Below, piece by piece: positions 1 through 10,098 of a stretch of 64,000 bases of DNA. Origin of the DNA: Jiangella anatolica (GTDB lineage Bacteria; Actinomycetota; Actinomycetes; Jiangellales; Jiangellaceae). A model generated the notes under the pieces. It did not search any database, was not told the origin of the DNA, and saw only the letters and a list, made by a program, of their open reading frames with translations. Each line of letters begins with the position of its first letter. Position 1 is the first letter of the stretch. Made by a program: the position numbers and the translations under genes. Where the stretch lies: positions 1 through 64,000 of the forward strand of contig NZ_POTW01000015.1 in assembly GCF_003236295.1 (NCBI RefSeq), given 5' to 3'.

Positions 1-210
1 GGTGATGGTCGGCGTGGCCGTCGGAGTCGGGTCCGGGGTGGGGGTGGGCGCAGGCGTCGCGGACGGCGTCGCCGAGAACTCCTCCCAGGGCCACGGGCCG
101 GTGTCCGCGGCGCGGGGGACCGCGACCGGTTCGTCGCCGCAGCCGGCCAGCAGCAGGGCGGCTCCGGCGACGGCAGCACACGCCGCGGTCCTCGCCCGCG
201 CTGCGCGCAT
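1..210 (-). CDS. TP-rich lipoprotein, C-terminus cut off by window edge
   Basis: Reading on the minus strand from ATG at 210, the first 70 residues are visible. They are an export signal with an arginine-rich start, a hydrophobic core and the lipobox LLAGC, then an acidic stretch and a Thr-Pro/Ala-Pro-rich linker. The protein is therefore probably a membrane-anchored lipoprotein outside the cell. The same architecture (lipobox, TP linker, then a domain) is seen in the M28 peptidase just upstream, so this could be a second, tandem enzyme of that kind, but the catalytic part lies outside the window and the function is not shown. A strong Shine-Dalgarno (GGAGGGG) lies 6 bp before the ATG, inside a hairpin. 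Confidence 0.7.
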   Translation of the reverse strand, partial: MRAARARTAACAAVAGAALLLAGCGDEPVAVPRAADTGPWPWEEFSATPSATPAPTPTPDPTPTATPTIT

Positions 211-216
211 GCCCGC

Positions 217-239
217 CCCTCCGTCCGCTCGACGGAGGG
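217..239 (-). promoter_or_regulatory. Hairpin holding the Shine-Dalgarno of the edge lipoprotein
   Basis: Perfect 9-bp arms (CCCTCCGTC and GACGGAGGG) around a 5-nt loop lie between the M28 peptidase stop and the next ATG at 210. Read on the minus strand, the distal arm contains the GGAGGG Shine-Dalgarno. It may act as a weak terminator after the peptidase gene, or limit translation of the downstream lipoprotein. There is no T-tract. Confidence 0.45.
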
Positions 240-285
240 CATTCTTGCCCCGGCCCCGACGACCCGAAACCTCCCGGCTCCGCCG

Positions 286-1269
286 TCAGAGGGCGCCGAG
301 CCAGGTCCAGACGATGGTGCCGACGCGGTCCAGCTGGGCGGGGTCGACGACGGCCGGGACGTCGCCGGGCGAGTGGTAGCCCTCGTAGGGGATGCTGCCC
401 AGCCGCGCCGACGGCAGCTCCGCCTTCTCGAACGACCAGTGGTCGCTGGAGCGGTTCTCGCAGGTCTGCACCGGCACGGCCACCGTCCCGGCGGCCGCGA
501 CCAGCGCGTCGCGCACCGCCGTCGTGCCGCGGCCGCCGGTGCAGACCGGCACGTGGTCGGCCGCGACGCCGACTCGGTCCAGCGACACCATCGCGGTCGT
601 CGCGGCGGCCTGCTCCGGCGGCAGCTCGCGGACATAGAACTGGGAGCCGAAGTGGTGCATGGAGTCGCCCTCGCCGCGCGGCTCCTCGGCGCCGAACGCG
701 ATGAACCGCACCGGCACGCGGGGAGGGTGCGCCGCGGCCATCCGGGCCAGCTCCAGCATGACGCCGACGCCGGACGCGTTGTCCTCCGCACCCGGCGCCT
801 GCGGGACGGTGTCCAGGTGCGCGCCGACGACGACGTGCGGCCGCGCCGGGTCGAACCCCGGTGGGTCGGCGATGACGTTCGTCGACGTCCCCGCTCCGAC
901 GTCGACGCCCCAGGAGTTGCCGGCCGGCACCTCGAACGGCGTCGCGGACACCTGGTAGCCCAGCGCCGCCAGCGTGTCGGCGACGTACTGCGCCGCCGCG
1001 CCGAACGCCGGCGACGTCGCCTCCCGCGGCCCGATCGTCCCGGCCAGGTGCTCGACGACGGCGTACGTGGCGGCCGGGTCGAACACCGGCGGTGGCGTGG
1101 GAGTCGGGGTCGGCGTCGGGGTCGGCGTGGGCGTCGGTGTGGGAGTCGGCGTCTCGGACGCCGTCAGGATCGACGGCGCCGGCGAGGAGACGGGCTCGCC
1201 GTCGTCACCGCTGCACGCCGTGACCGTCAGGACGAGAGCGGCCAGCGCGCCGAGGCGGTACCGGGCCAC
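286..1269 (-). CDS. M28-family zinc aminopeptidase, lipoprotein
   Basis: A 327-residue secreted metallopeptidase. Residues 1-19 are a lipoprotein signal ending at Cys19 (VTAC). Residues about 40-62 are an uninterrupted Thr-Pro repeat, a probable wall-spanning linker. The rest is an M28 (aminopeptidase Y/S type) domain with the expected metal ligands: His and Asp in GAHLDT, Asp in AEDNASG, Glu-Glu in FGAEEP, Asp in SLDRVG and a late His in EGYHSPGD. Members cleave N-terminal residues from peptides outside the membrane; the substrate is unknown. The start is GTG at 1269, with a TACCAT box 5 bp upstream and no Shine-Dalgarno, which suggests a leaderless transcript. The gene lies 12 bp after the cysteine desulfurase-like gene and could also be read through from it. 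Confidence 0.88.
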   Translation of the reverse strand: MARYRLGALAALVLTVTACSGDDGEPVSSPAPSILTASETPTPTPTPTPTPTPTPTPTPPPVFDPAATYAVVEHLAGTIGPREATSPAFGAAAQYVADTLAALGYQVSATPFEVPAGNSWGVDVGAGTSTNVIADPPGFDPARPHVVVGAHLDTVPQAPGAEDNASGVGVMLELARMAAAHPPRVPVRFIAFGAEEPRGEGDSMHHFGSQFYVRELPPEQAAATTAMVSLDRVGVAADHVPVCTGGRGTTAVRDALVAAAGTVAVPVQTCENRSSDHWSFEKAELPSARLGSIPYEGYHSPGDVPAVVDPAQLDRVGTIVWTWLGAL

Positions 1270-1281
1270 TCTGCATGGTAG

Positions 1282-2574
1282 CTAGTCACACGGCCGGTCG
1301 GCACGGACGGCGTAGCCGCGCGTGGTCCCCTCCGTCACCAGCCGGTCGAGCGCGGCCAGCAGCCGGTCGACGTCGGCGGCGGTGGAGCCGAGACCGAAGC
1401 TGGCCCGCAGCGCACCCTCGTCCGCGCCGAGCCGGGCCAGCAGCGGGTGCGCGCAGAACCGGCCGTCGCGCACCCCGATGCCGTGCTCGGCGGCCAGGTA
1501 CTCGGACACCTGCCGGGCCGCGAACCCGTCGACGGTGAACGCGACGACGCCGATGGCGGCGCCGCTGTCCGGCCACAGCCGCAGCGTCCGCACGGCGTCG
1601 ATGCGCTCCAGCCCGGCCAGCAGCCGGCGGCGCAGCGCCGACTCGTGCACCTCGACGCAGCCCTCCGGCAGCGCCGCGACCACCTCGCAGGCGCGGGCCA
1701 GCGCGACCGCTCCGATGACGTTCGGCGAGCCGCCCTCGTGCCGGGCCGGCGCCGGCGCCCAGTCCGTCGCCGCCGTCGTCACCTCGCGGACGGCGCCACC
1801 GCCGGCCAGGTACGGCGGCGCGGCGTCGAGCCAGTCGCGCCGGCCGACCAGCGCGCCGGCGCCGAACGGGGCGTACAGCTTGTGCCCGGAGAACGCGACG
1901 TAGTCCAGCTCGCCGGCGACGATGTCGATGCGCCGGTGCGGCGCCAGCTGGGCGGCGTCGACGGCGATCCGGGCGCCGTTGCGGTGCGCGAGCCCGGCCA
2001 GCGCGCCGAGCGGCAACTGCTCGCCCGTCACGTTCGAGGCGCCGGTGACGGCGAGCAGCGCGGCCGGGCGCCGGGACAGCTCGACCTGGAGCCGGCTCAG
2101 CGTCTGCGCCAGCGTCGGCCCCACCTCGACGACGCGGTGCGGCCCGCGCTGCCACGGCAGCAGGTTGGCGTGGTGCTCCAGGTCGAGCACGACCACCTCG
2201 CCGCCGTCGGGCACGCAGCTGGCCAGCAGGTTCAGCGCGTCGGTCGTGTTGCGCGTGAACACGACGACGTCGTCGGGGCGGGCGCCGACGAACCCGGCGA
2301 CGGTCGCGCGGGCGTCCTCGTACCGCTGGGTCGACAACTGCGACGCGTAGCCGGCGCCGCGGTGGACGCTCGCGTAGGTCGGCAGGATCTCGGCGACGTG
2401 GTCGGCGACGGCGCGCAGCGCGGGGGCGCTGGCGGCGTAGTCGAGGTTGACGTAGCGGGCGACGCCCCCGCCGGCCAGCGGCGCCTCCAGGTCCGCGCCG
2501 ACGACGGGCAGCAGCGGCTGCGTCGGCGCGGCCGGCAACGGGGTGTGGACGCGGGGCAGGTCGGTCACGGTCAT
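1282..2574 (-). CDS. Class V aminotransferase, cysteine desulfurase (SufS/CsdA-like)
   Basis: A 430-residue PLP enzyme of the cysteine desulfurase group. Visible landmarks are LDLEHHANLLPW (the substrate-site histidine region of SufS), VDAAQLAPH (Asp that contacts PLP), SGHKLYAP (PLP-binding Lys) and DGRFCAHPL, which places a Cys where SufS has its persulfide-forming Cys. Members move sulfur from cysteine to an acceptor. The frame is open further upstream to 2661, but the ATG at 2574 is preferred: it has a GGAGGA 5 bp upstream, and the extension would translate the riboswitch. The SAM-IV-type riboswitch just upstream implies control by methionine/SAM supply, so the role is probably in sulfur amino acid metabolism rather than general Fe-S assembly. 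No suf genes are adjacent. Confidence 0.87.
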   Translation of the reverse strand: MTVTDLPRVHTPLPAAPTQPLLPVVGADLEAPLAGGGVARYVNLDYAASAPALRAVADHVAEILPTYASVHRGAGYASQLSTQRYEDARATVAGFVGARPDDVVVFTRNTTDALNLLASCVPDGGEVVVLDLEHHANLLPWQRGPHRVVEVGPTLAQTLSRLQVELSRRPAALLAVTGASNVTGEQLPLGALAGLAHRNGARIAVDAAQLAPHRRIDIVAGELDYVAFSGHKLYAPFGAGALVGRRDWLDAAPPYLAGGGAVREVTTAATDWAPAPARHEGGSPNVIGAVALARACEVVAALPEGCVEVHESALRRRLLAGLERIDAVRTLRLWPDSGAAIGVVAFTVDGFAARQVSEYLAAEHGIGVRDGRFCAHPLLARLGADEGALRASFGLGSTAADVDRLLAALDRLVTEGTTRGYAVRADRPCD

Positions 2575-2605
2575 GGGTCCTCCAGGTCGTTCGGGACCCG
2601 GGGCG

Positions 2606-2721
2606 CCGGGTCCGCGCTTGCCGGCTCGCTGCCGAGACGGCCAGGTCGTCACCCGGGGCACCCCACCGCGGAGGAGGGTTGCCGGCCAGCGAGCCGGGGC
2701 TTGGCGCTGGCGCTCATGACC
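2606..2721 (-). promoter_or_regulatory. SAM-IV-type riboswitch
   Basis: The minus strand begins with GGTCATGAGCGCCAGCG, continues through a GCTCGCTGGCCGGCAACC segment and GGTGGGGTGCCCCGGGTGA, and ends with GGCAAGCGCGGACCC. From memory this order and wording match the SAM-IV class described in Actinomycetales. The helix GCCAGCG/CGCTGGC and the closing GGTC/GACC pairs are visible. It sits between the inferred promoter and the ATG at 2574 of the cysteine desulfurase-like gene. The purine-rich 3' part could control access to the ribosome site. An Infernal search with the SAM-IV model would settle the class. Confidence 0.85.
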
Positions 2722-2795
2722 TTCGACCGCGAGCCTAACCGACCCTCGCGCCGAGCGTCCACACTCCGAACAGAATCGTCTCGCTTATCGAGACG

Positions 2796-2954
2796 TTGGC
2801 GCATTCGCCGCACCGCCGCCGCAAGGGCTGCGGCCTCTGCAAGCCGCACAAGCACCGCGGCCACGGCGACGCCGCCCGCGCGCCCTGGCCGGTGAACCGC
2901 AAGGGCGGCCGCCGGCGCCGCTGGAACCGCCACCACGCCGACCTGGACGAGTGA
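2796..2954 (+). CDS. Small basic CxxC protein, hypothetical
   Basis: A short frame from TTG at 2796 encodes about 52 residues: an arginine-rich start, a [10 protein letters not shown] segment that resembles a small zinc-binding CxxC/H knuckle, and a strongly basic C-terminus ending in ADLDE. The codons keep the G/C third-position bias of the neighbours, and similar tiny basic CxxC proteins are common and uncharacterised in actinobacteria, which is why I call it a gene. The start is uncertain: there is no ATG or GTG in frame, and GAGACG just upstream is only a weak ribosome site. It lies between the divergent riboswitch gene and tex, 133 bp before the tex start. It might bind RNA or ribosomes, but nothing here proves a function. 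Confidence 0.5.
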   Translation: MAHSPHRRRKGCGLCKPHKHRGHGDAARAPWPVNRKGGRRRRWNRHHADLDE

Positions 2955-3087
2955 ACCGGGTCGGGTGCGCACCTGGCCCGTGGGTGGCGCGCACGTCGAA
3001 GGGCTGATCGGGGCCGGACCGACTCGCGGCAACCGCGGCCGGCGCGGCAGAATGCCGGGGACGTCCTGCCGAAGAGAGTGGAACCAC

Positions 3088-5411
<2,324 letters not shown>

Positions 5412-5415
<4 letters not shown>

Positions 5416-5990
5416 GGCGTGGTGCCGAGCTTGGGGTGGAACGCCGTCACCCAGAACACCCCGTGCTCGGCGTCGTAGTCGTCGATCAGCGCCGTGTTGC
5501 CCGGACGCAGTTCCTCGACGCCGTCGTGGCGCACCTCGATGACGACGGGAGTGCCGTCGGCGCCGGTGACCTCCGCCTGACCGGTGTCCGGGCCGACCTC
5601 CCCGGTGCGCACGACACAGATGCTGCCGACCAGCCGGGCCGGATCGGCCGGCCGGCCAGGGCGCAGCAGGTGCCGGATCGGACGTGCCAGCAGCGCCGTG
5701 CCGAGTGCGGCGACCGCCAGCGACACCGCGAGGATCAGGACGGACGCGGCCAGGCCCGGCGGGTCGGCGGCGACGTCGGGGTCGTGGACCATCGTGCCGG
5801 TCAGCAGCGCCAGCCAGGCCAGCACGATGAACACCGACCCGGTGATGTTCAGGGGCACGCCGCCGCTGGTCGGTGGCGTGCTGCCGCCGACCATCACCAG
5901 CAGCCAGTAGACGATCACGGCGACGGTGAGGAACGTGAACGGCGCCGCCGGGAACGTCATGGCGGCGTCGAAGAGATCGTGGATCGCCAC
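5412..5990 (-). CDS. Membrane protein with C-terminal OB-like domain (YqiJ/NfeD type)
   Basis: A 192-residue protein starting at GTG 5990 with AAGG about 8 bp before it. It has three likely membrane helices (about residues 15-34, 50-65 and 82-102). A soluble C-terminal part of about 80 residues is rich in short strands ([17 protein letters not shown] to [10 protein letters not shown]). Layout and length resemble YqiJ/OB-fold membrane proteins of the NfeD superfamily, which in other bacteria accompany flotillin-like proteins. No flotillin gene is nearby, so it would act as a stand-alone member or with a partner elsewhere. It is convergent with tex. Assignment is by architecture only. Confidence 0.75.
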
Positions 5991-6074
5991 CGTCCAGCCT
6001 TCCGAACACGCAGGTAATCGACGTGACTATAGCGCCGTCGCGGGCTACCGCACCGGGGATTTAGGGTCGGCCCC

Positions 6075-7133
6075 ATGCGTGCGATGGTCTACGAGGGTTT
6101 CCAGGAGCGGCCGGTCGTCCGCGACGTGCCGGAGCCGGCCTGCCCGCCGGGCGGCGCGGTGATCCGAGTCGAGGCCACCGGGCTGTGCCGCAGCGACTGG
6201 CACGGCTGGATGGGTCACGACGACGACATCCGGCTGCCGCACGTCCCCGGGCACGAGTTCGCCGGCGTGCTGGCACAGGTCGCGCCCGACGTCGAGGGCT
6301 GGCGGCCGGGCGAGCGGGTCACCGTGCCGTTCGTCTGCGCGTGCGGCGAGTGCGAGCAGTGCCGCGCCGGCGACCACCAGGTCTGCGCCCGTCAGACCCA
6401 GCCCGGTTTCACCCACTGGGGCTCGTTCGCCGAGTACGTCGCGATCGAGCACGCCGCGGTCAACCTGGTGCGGCTGCCCGGCTCCGTCGACACCGCGACG
6501 GCGGCCGGGCTGGGCTGCCGGTTCGCGACGGCGTACCGCGCTGTCGTGCAGCAGGGGCGGGTCGCGCCGGGCGAGTGGGTGACGGTGCACGGCTGCGGCG
6601 GCCTGGGCCTGTCCGCCGTGATGATCGCCGCGGCGCACGGAGCCAACGTCATCGCCATCGACGTGGCAACGCCGGCCCTGGAGCTGGCCACGCGGGTCGG
6701 CGCCACCCTCACCATCGACGCAAGCGACGGAACCGACGTCGTCGCCGCGGTCCACGACGCGACCGCCGGCGGCGCCCACCTCTCCCTGGACGCGCTCGGC
6801 AGCACGGCGACCTTCCAGAACTCGGTGCGCGGCCTGCGCACCCGCGGCCGCCACGTGCAGGCCGGCCTGCTCCTGGCCGGCCACGCCACCCAAGAGGTCG
6901 CGATGCCCCCGGTCGTCGCCCGCGAGCTGGACCTGCTCGGCAGCCACGGCATGTCCGCCCACCACTACCCCGCGATGCTGGCAGAGATCGCCACCGGCCA
7001 GCTCCGCCCCGACCAACTCTTGGGCGCCGAACTCACGCTCGAGGAAGGAGTCGACGCCCTCCTGGCGATGTCCAAAGGCTCCCCGACCGGCGTAACGATC
7101 CTCCGGCCGAACGGACCTGTCGCCGGCACCTGA
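6075..7133 (+). CDS. Zinc-dependent alcohol dehydrogenase (MDR family)
   Basis: A 352-residue medium-chain dehydrogenase. The catalytic zinc ligands are in GLCRSDWHGW and GHEF. The structural zinc site is CACGECEQCRAGDHQVC with four cysteines. The nucleotide-binding turn is GCGGLGLSAVM followed by IAIDV, whose Asp favours NAD. The enzyme should oxidise an alcohol or reduce an aldehyde; it resembles actinobacterial members annotated broadly as alcohol dehydrogenases, and the natural substrate is not evident. The start is ATG 6075 with TAGGGT ending 7 bp upstream and no Shine-Dalgarno, so the message is probably leaderless. It is a single gene, 9 bp before the next frame, which seems to have its own promoter. 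Confidence 0.93.
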   Translation: MRAMVYEGFQERPVVRDVPEPACPPGGAVIRVEATGLCRSDWHGWMGHDDDIRLPHVPGHEFAGVLAQVAPDVEGWRPGERVTVPFVCACGECEQCRAGDHQVCARQTQPGFTHWGSFAEYVAIEHAAVNLVRLPGSVDTATAAGLGCRFATAYRAVVQQGRVAPGEWVTVHGCGGLGLSAVMIAAAHGANVIAIDVATPALELATRVGATLTIDASDGTDVVAAVHDATAGGAHLSLDALGSTATFQNSVRGLRTRGRHVQAGLLLAGHATQEVAMPPVVARELDLLGSHGMSAHHYPAMLAEIATGQLRPDQLLGAELTLEEGVDALLAMSKGSPTGVTILRPNGPVAGT

Positions 7134-7154
7134 TGCGGTGATATGACTGTCTCC

Positions 7155-7979
7155 ATGACCCGGAGACGACGTGCGGTCATCGCCGCCACCGTCCTGTTCG
7201 CCGCCACCTCCGTCACCGCCGCCGCCCCGGTGAGCGCCGCCGACCAGAGCATCCCGGCGCCGAGGATCGCGACCGGCCTCGGCTTCGACACCTGCACCGC
7301 GCCGTCCGTAGCAGCGCTGGACGCGTGGTGGGGCACCTCGCCGTACACGACGGTCAACATCTACTTCGGCGGCATCAACCGCGGCTGCCGGCAACCGAAC
7401 CTGACGCCGGCGTGGGTGCAGACCGTCAGCGGGATGGGCTGGGGCCTGCTGCCCACCTACATGGGTCACCAGCCGATCTGCATGCTCGGCACGAAGGAGC
7501 ACCGCTACACCGCGGGCACCGCCGACGCGATCGCCGCGTCGAACGCCCAGGACGCCATCGCGCAGGCACGGCACCTCGGCCTGCTGCCGGGCAGCGCCCT
7601 TTACGCCGACGTCGAGCACTACGACCGCAGCGACACGTCGTGCGTGACGGCGGTCCTCCGCTACGTGTCGACCTGGACGCGGACGCTGCGCGAGGCCGGC
7701 TACCTCGCCGGCGTGTACGTCCACCAGGACTCCGGGCTGCGCGACCTCTCCGCGGTCTACGGATCGTCCAGCTACGCCACTCCGGACGCGGTCTGGATGG
7801 CGCGCTGGGACGGCAAGACGGCGCTGACGGGCTGGCCGACCGCGCCGGACAGCCAGTGGGCGAACCACCAGCGGGCCAAGCAGTATCTCGGCGACCACGA
7901 CGAGACCCACGGCGGCGTGACGCTGAACATCGACAGCGACTCGCTGGACGCTCCCATCGCCACTGTCGCAAGCCGGTAA
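7155..7979 (+). CDS. Secreted DUF1906 (glycoside hydrolase-like) protein
   Basis: A 274-residue exported protein with a basic start (MTRRRRAV), a hydrophobic core and a cleavage-like APVSAAD. The mature part is one DUF1906 domain, the Rv2525c-like glycoside-hydrolase-fold family. Landmarks are GLGFDTCTAPS, VNIYFGG, SALYADVEHYD and ARWDGK; the acidic residues in ADVEHYD are candidates for the active site. The family is secreted and suspected to act on cell-wall glycans, but its activity is unproven. An ATG at 7143 is also in frame, but ATG 7155 is preferred because TATGAC lies 7 bp before it, as in other leaderless starts here, and it gives a cleaner signal peptide. A longer paralogue follows directly. 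Confidence 0.88.
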   Translation: MTRRRRAVIAATVLFAATSVTAAAPVSAADQSIPAPRIATGLGFDTCTAPSVAALDAWWGTSPYTTVNIYFGGINRGCRQPNLTPAWVQTVSGMGWGLLPTYMGHQPICMLGTKEHRYTAGTADAIAASNAQDAIAQARHLGLLPGSALYADVEHYDRSDTSCVTAVLRYVSTWTRTLREAGYLAGVYVHQDSGLRDLSAVYGSSSYATPDAVWMARWDGKTALTGWPTAPDSQWANHQRAKQYLGDHDETHGGVTLNIDSDSLDAPIATVASR

Positions 7980-8051
7980 CGGTCGCCGAAACCCCTGTTC
8001 AACCGCCGTTTTCGGGAGGACACTCGAAAGCGGAGGACAGGGGGGTCCACC

Positions 8052-9377
8052 ATGAGCCGCTGGTCGAGCAGAGTCAGCAGGGCGGCCGTTCTCGTCGCCG
8101 GGACGGCGCTCGTCGCCGCCGCCTTCACCGCACCGGCCGCCGGCTATCCGGCCACGCCGGGGAACTACCCGAGCGGCTCGTCGGCCACCGTCGCCATCGG
8201 TCGTGGTTTCGACACCTGTACCGCGCCCTCGCTGGCGGCGCTGCAGGCCTGGCGCGCGTCGCCGTACCGGACGGTCAACATCTACTTCGGCGGCGTGAAC
8301 CGGGGCTGCGCCCAGCCGAACCTCACCGCCGCCTGGGTGCGCAGCGCGACGGCGGCCGGCTGGCGGCTGCTGCCCACGTACTTCGGCCGGCAGCCGTACT
8401 GCATGTTCGGCACGAAGCCGCACCGGTACACCGCCGGGACGGCGGACTCGTACGGCCGGTCCGACGCACAGGACGCCGTCGCGCAGGCGCGAGCGCTCGG
8501 CCTGCTGCCCGGCAGCGCGCTCTACGCCGACGTCGAGCACTACAACCGCACGGACGCCACCTGTTCGCTGGCCGTGCGCCGGTACGTCTCGGCCTGGACG
8601 ATCGCCGTCCACCAGGCCGGCTACCTGGCCGGCGTCTACGTCCACCAGGACTCCGGGCTGCGCGACCTGTCCGCGTCCTACGGCAACTCCAGCTGGGCCC
8701 GGCCGGACGCCGTCTGGATGGCGCGCTGGGACGGCAACCCCGCGCTGACCGGCTGGCCCACCGCGCCGAACACCCAGTGGGCGACCCACCAGCGGGCCAA
8801 GCAGTACCTCGGCGACCACAACGAGACGCACGGCGGCGTCACGCTGAACATCGACAGCGACGCGCTCGACGCGCCCGTGGCCACCGTCGCACAGACGTTC
8901 CGCGTCACCAGCGCGACCGCGCTGAACGCGCGCTCCGGGCCGTCGACCGCCTATCCGGCCGTGCGCAGCATCGCGCCCGGAGCGTCCGTCGCCGTCGTGT
9001 GCCAGGGCATCGGCCAGCGAGTCGGCACGACGGCGGTGTGGGATCGGCTCACCGACGGCAGCTGGGTGACGGACTACTACGTCTCCACCCCGTCGAACAC
9101 CACGTTCTCCAGCGCACTGCCGAAGTGCACGTACCCGGGCCAGGTGACGAGCACGACGCCGCTGAACACCCGCCGGGGCCCGGGCACGAACTACGGCGGC
9201 ACCGGCACCGCGCTGCAGCCCGGCGCGCTGGCGTACGTCATGTGCCAGGCCACCGGGACGCTCGTGGGCACCAGCCGGGTCTGGAACCTCCTCGACGACG
9301 GGCGCTGGGTCACTGACTACTACGTCGAGAACCGGTCCTCGACCACGTGGAGCGCGCCCGTGCCGCGCTGTCCGTGA
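8052..9377 (+). CDS. Secreted DUF1906 protein with two C-terminal SH3-like repeats
   Basis: A 441-residue paralogue of the preceding gene. It has a signal peptide (about residues 1-33), a DUF1906 domain (about 40-275) with the same landmarks (GRGFDTCTAPS, VNIYFGG, SALYADVEHYN), then two bacterial SH3-like repeats. These cover about residues 282-360 (TALNARSGPSTAYPAV) and 362-440 (TPLNTRRGPGTNYGG), each ending in a VTDYYV strand. SH3b repeats usually bind wall peptides, so the DUF1906 part is probably held at the cell wall. A good ribosome site (GGAGGAC with a G-run) precedes ATG 8052. The pair arose by tandem duplication; one copy carries the SH3 tail, the other does not. Confidence 0.92.
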   Translation: MSRWSSRVSRAAVLVAGTALVAAAFTAPAAGYPATPGNYPSGSSATVAIGRGFDTCTAPSLAALQAWRASPYRTVNIYFGGVNRGCAQPNLTAAWVRSATAAGWRLLPTYFGRQPYCMFGTKPHRYTAGTADSYGRSDAQDAVAQARALGLLPGSALYADVEHYNRTDATCSLAVRRYVSAWTIAVHQAGYLAGVYVHQDSGLRDLSASYGNSSWARPDAVWMARWDGNPALTGWPTAPNTQWATHQRAKQYLGDHNETHGGVTLNIDSDALDAPVATVAQTFRVTSATALNARSGPSTAYPAVRSIAPGASVAVVCQGIGQRVGTTAVWDRLTDGSWVTDYYVSTPSNTTFSSALPKCTYPGQVTSTTPLNTRRGPGTNYGGTGTALQPGALAYVMCQATGTLVGTSRVWNLLDDGRWVTDYYVENRSSTTWSAPVPRCP

Positions 9378-9464
9378 GGCGACACAGTCTGTTCCGGCGG
9401 CGCGATGTCCGGCCGTGGCTCTACGCTGCTGCCACGCACACGTCGTCACAAGGAAGGCTCACCG

Positions 9465-9650
9465 ATGGCAGGCAAGTTCGAGCTCTACAAGGACAAGTCC
9501 GACCAGTACCGCTTCCGCCTGAAGGCCGGCAACGGCGAGACCATCGCGGTCGGTGAGGCGTACACCAGCAAGAGCGGCGCACTCAACGGCATCGACTCGA
9601 TCCGCCGCAACGCCGTCGACGCGGTGATCGACGACCAGACCGACGACTGA
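9465..9650 (+). CDS. YegP-like DUF1508 protein, single repeat
   Basis: A 61-residue protein made of one DUF1508 unit: KFELYKDKSDQYRFRLKAGN, then GETIAVGEAYTSKSGALNGI and IDSIRRNA. E. coli YegP has two such units, so this is a half-length form, which is common in actinobacteria. The fold is a small alpha/beta repeat of unknown function. AAGGAAGG 7 bp before ATG 9465 sets the start. A strong terminator follows 17 bp after the stop, so it is a single-gene transcript. Confidence 0.9.
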   Translation: MAGKFELYKDKSDQYRFRLKAGNGETIAVGEAYTSKSGALNGIDSIRRNAVDAVIDDQTDD

Positions 9651-9667
9651 GCTCCGGACGTCACGAG

Positions 9668-9698
9668 AGTCCCGGTCCGCCACGTGCGGACCGGGACT
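9668..9698 (+). terminator. Hairpin terminator after the DUF1508 gene
   Basis: Perfect 13-bp arms (AGTCCCGGTCCGC and its complement) around a 5-nt loop, 17 bp after the stop. No long T-tract follows, as is usual in high-GC genomes. Confidence 0.75.
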
Positions 9699-9720
9699 CC
9701 GGTCGTCTAGCGTCGTCCGC

Positions 9721-10098
9721 ATGGCCGTCCTGAGCGAGATCGTCGTCGACTGCCGGCACGCACCGAGCCTGGCCCGGTTCTGGGCCGCGGTGCTCGACGG
9801 CTACGAGGTCATGCCGTACGACGACGCCGAGGTCGCCCGGCTGGCGGCGCTCGGCCTGACCCCGGAGACCGACCCGACGGTGGCCGTCGGCGGTCCCGGC
9901 CCGACGCTGTTCTTCCAGCAGGTGCCCGAGCCGAAGACGGTGAAGAACCGCGTGCACCTCGACGTCGAGGCGGCCGACCGCGCCGCCGAGGTGGACCGGC
10001 TGGTCGCCCTCGGGGCGAGCGTGCACAGTGTCCAGAAGACCTGGACGGTGCTGCTCGACCCCGAGGGCAACGAGTTCTGCGTGGCCCAGCCAGGCTAG
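9721..10098 (+). CDS. VOC (glyoxalase-like) domain protein
   Basis: A 125-residue protein built as one vicinal-oxygen-chelate domain: VLSEIVVDCRHAPSLARFW at the start, FQQVPEPKTVKNRVHLDVE in the middle and LLDPEGNEFCVAQPG at the end. Metal-type positions (His in VHLDVE, Glu in GNEFCV) are present. Members include lyases, dioxygenases and binding proteins, so the reaction cannot be named. The ATG at 9721 has TAGCGT ending 7 bp before it and no Shine-Dalgarno, indicating a leaderless message. It overlaps the convergent permease gene by 4 bp. Confidence 0.87.
   Translation: MAVLSEIVVDCRHAPSLARFWAAVLDGYEVMPYDDAEVARLAALGLTPETDPTVAVGGPGPTLFFQQVPEPKTVKNRVHLDVEAADRAAEVDRLVALGASVHSVQKTWTVLLDPEGNEFCVAQPG

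Noticed and set aside
1091-1160. Short tandem DNA repeat or CRISPR-like array
   Set aside because: It is the coding repeat for the Thr-Pro linker of the M28 lipoprotein; there are no spacers. The same holds for 60180-60280 in the thioester protein.
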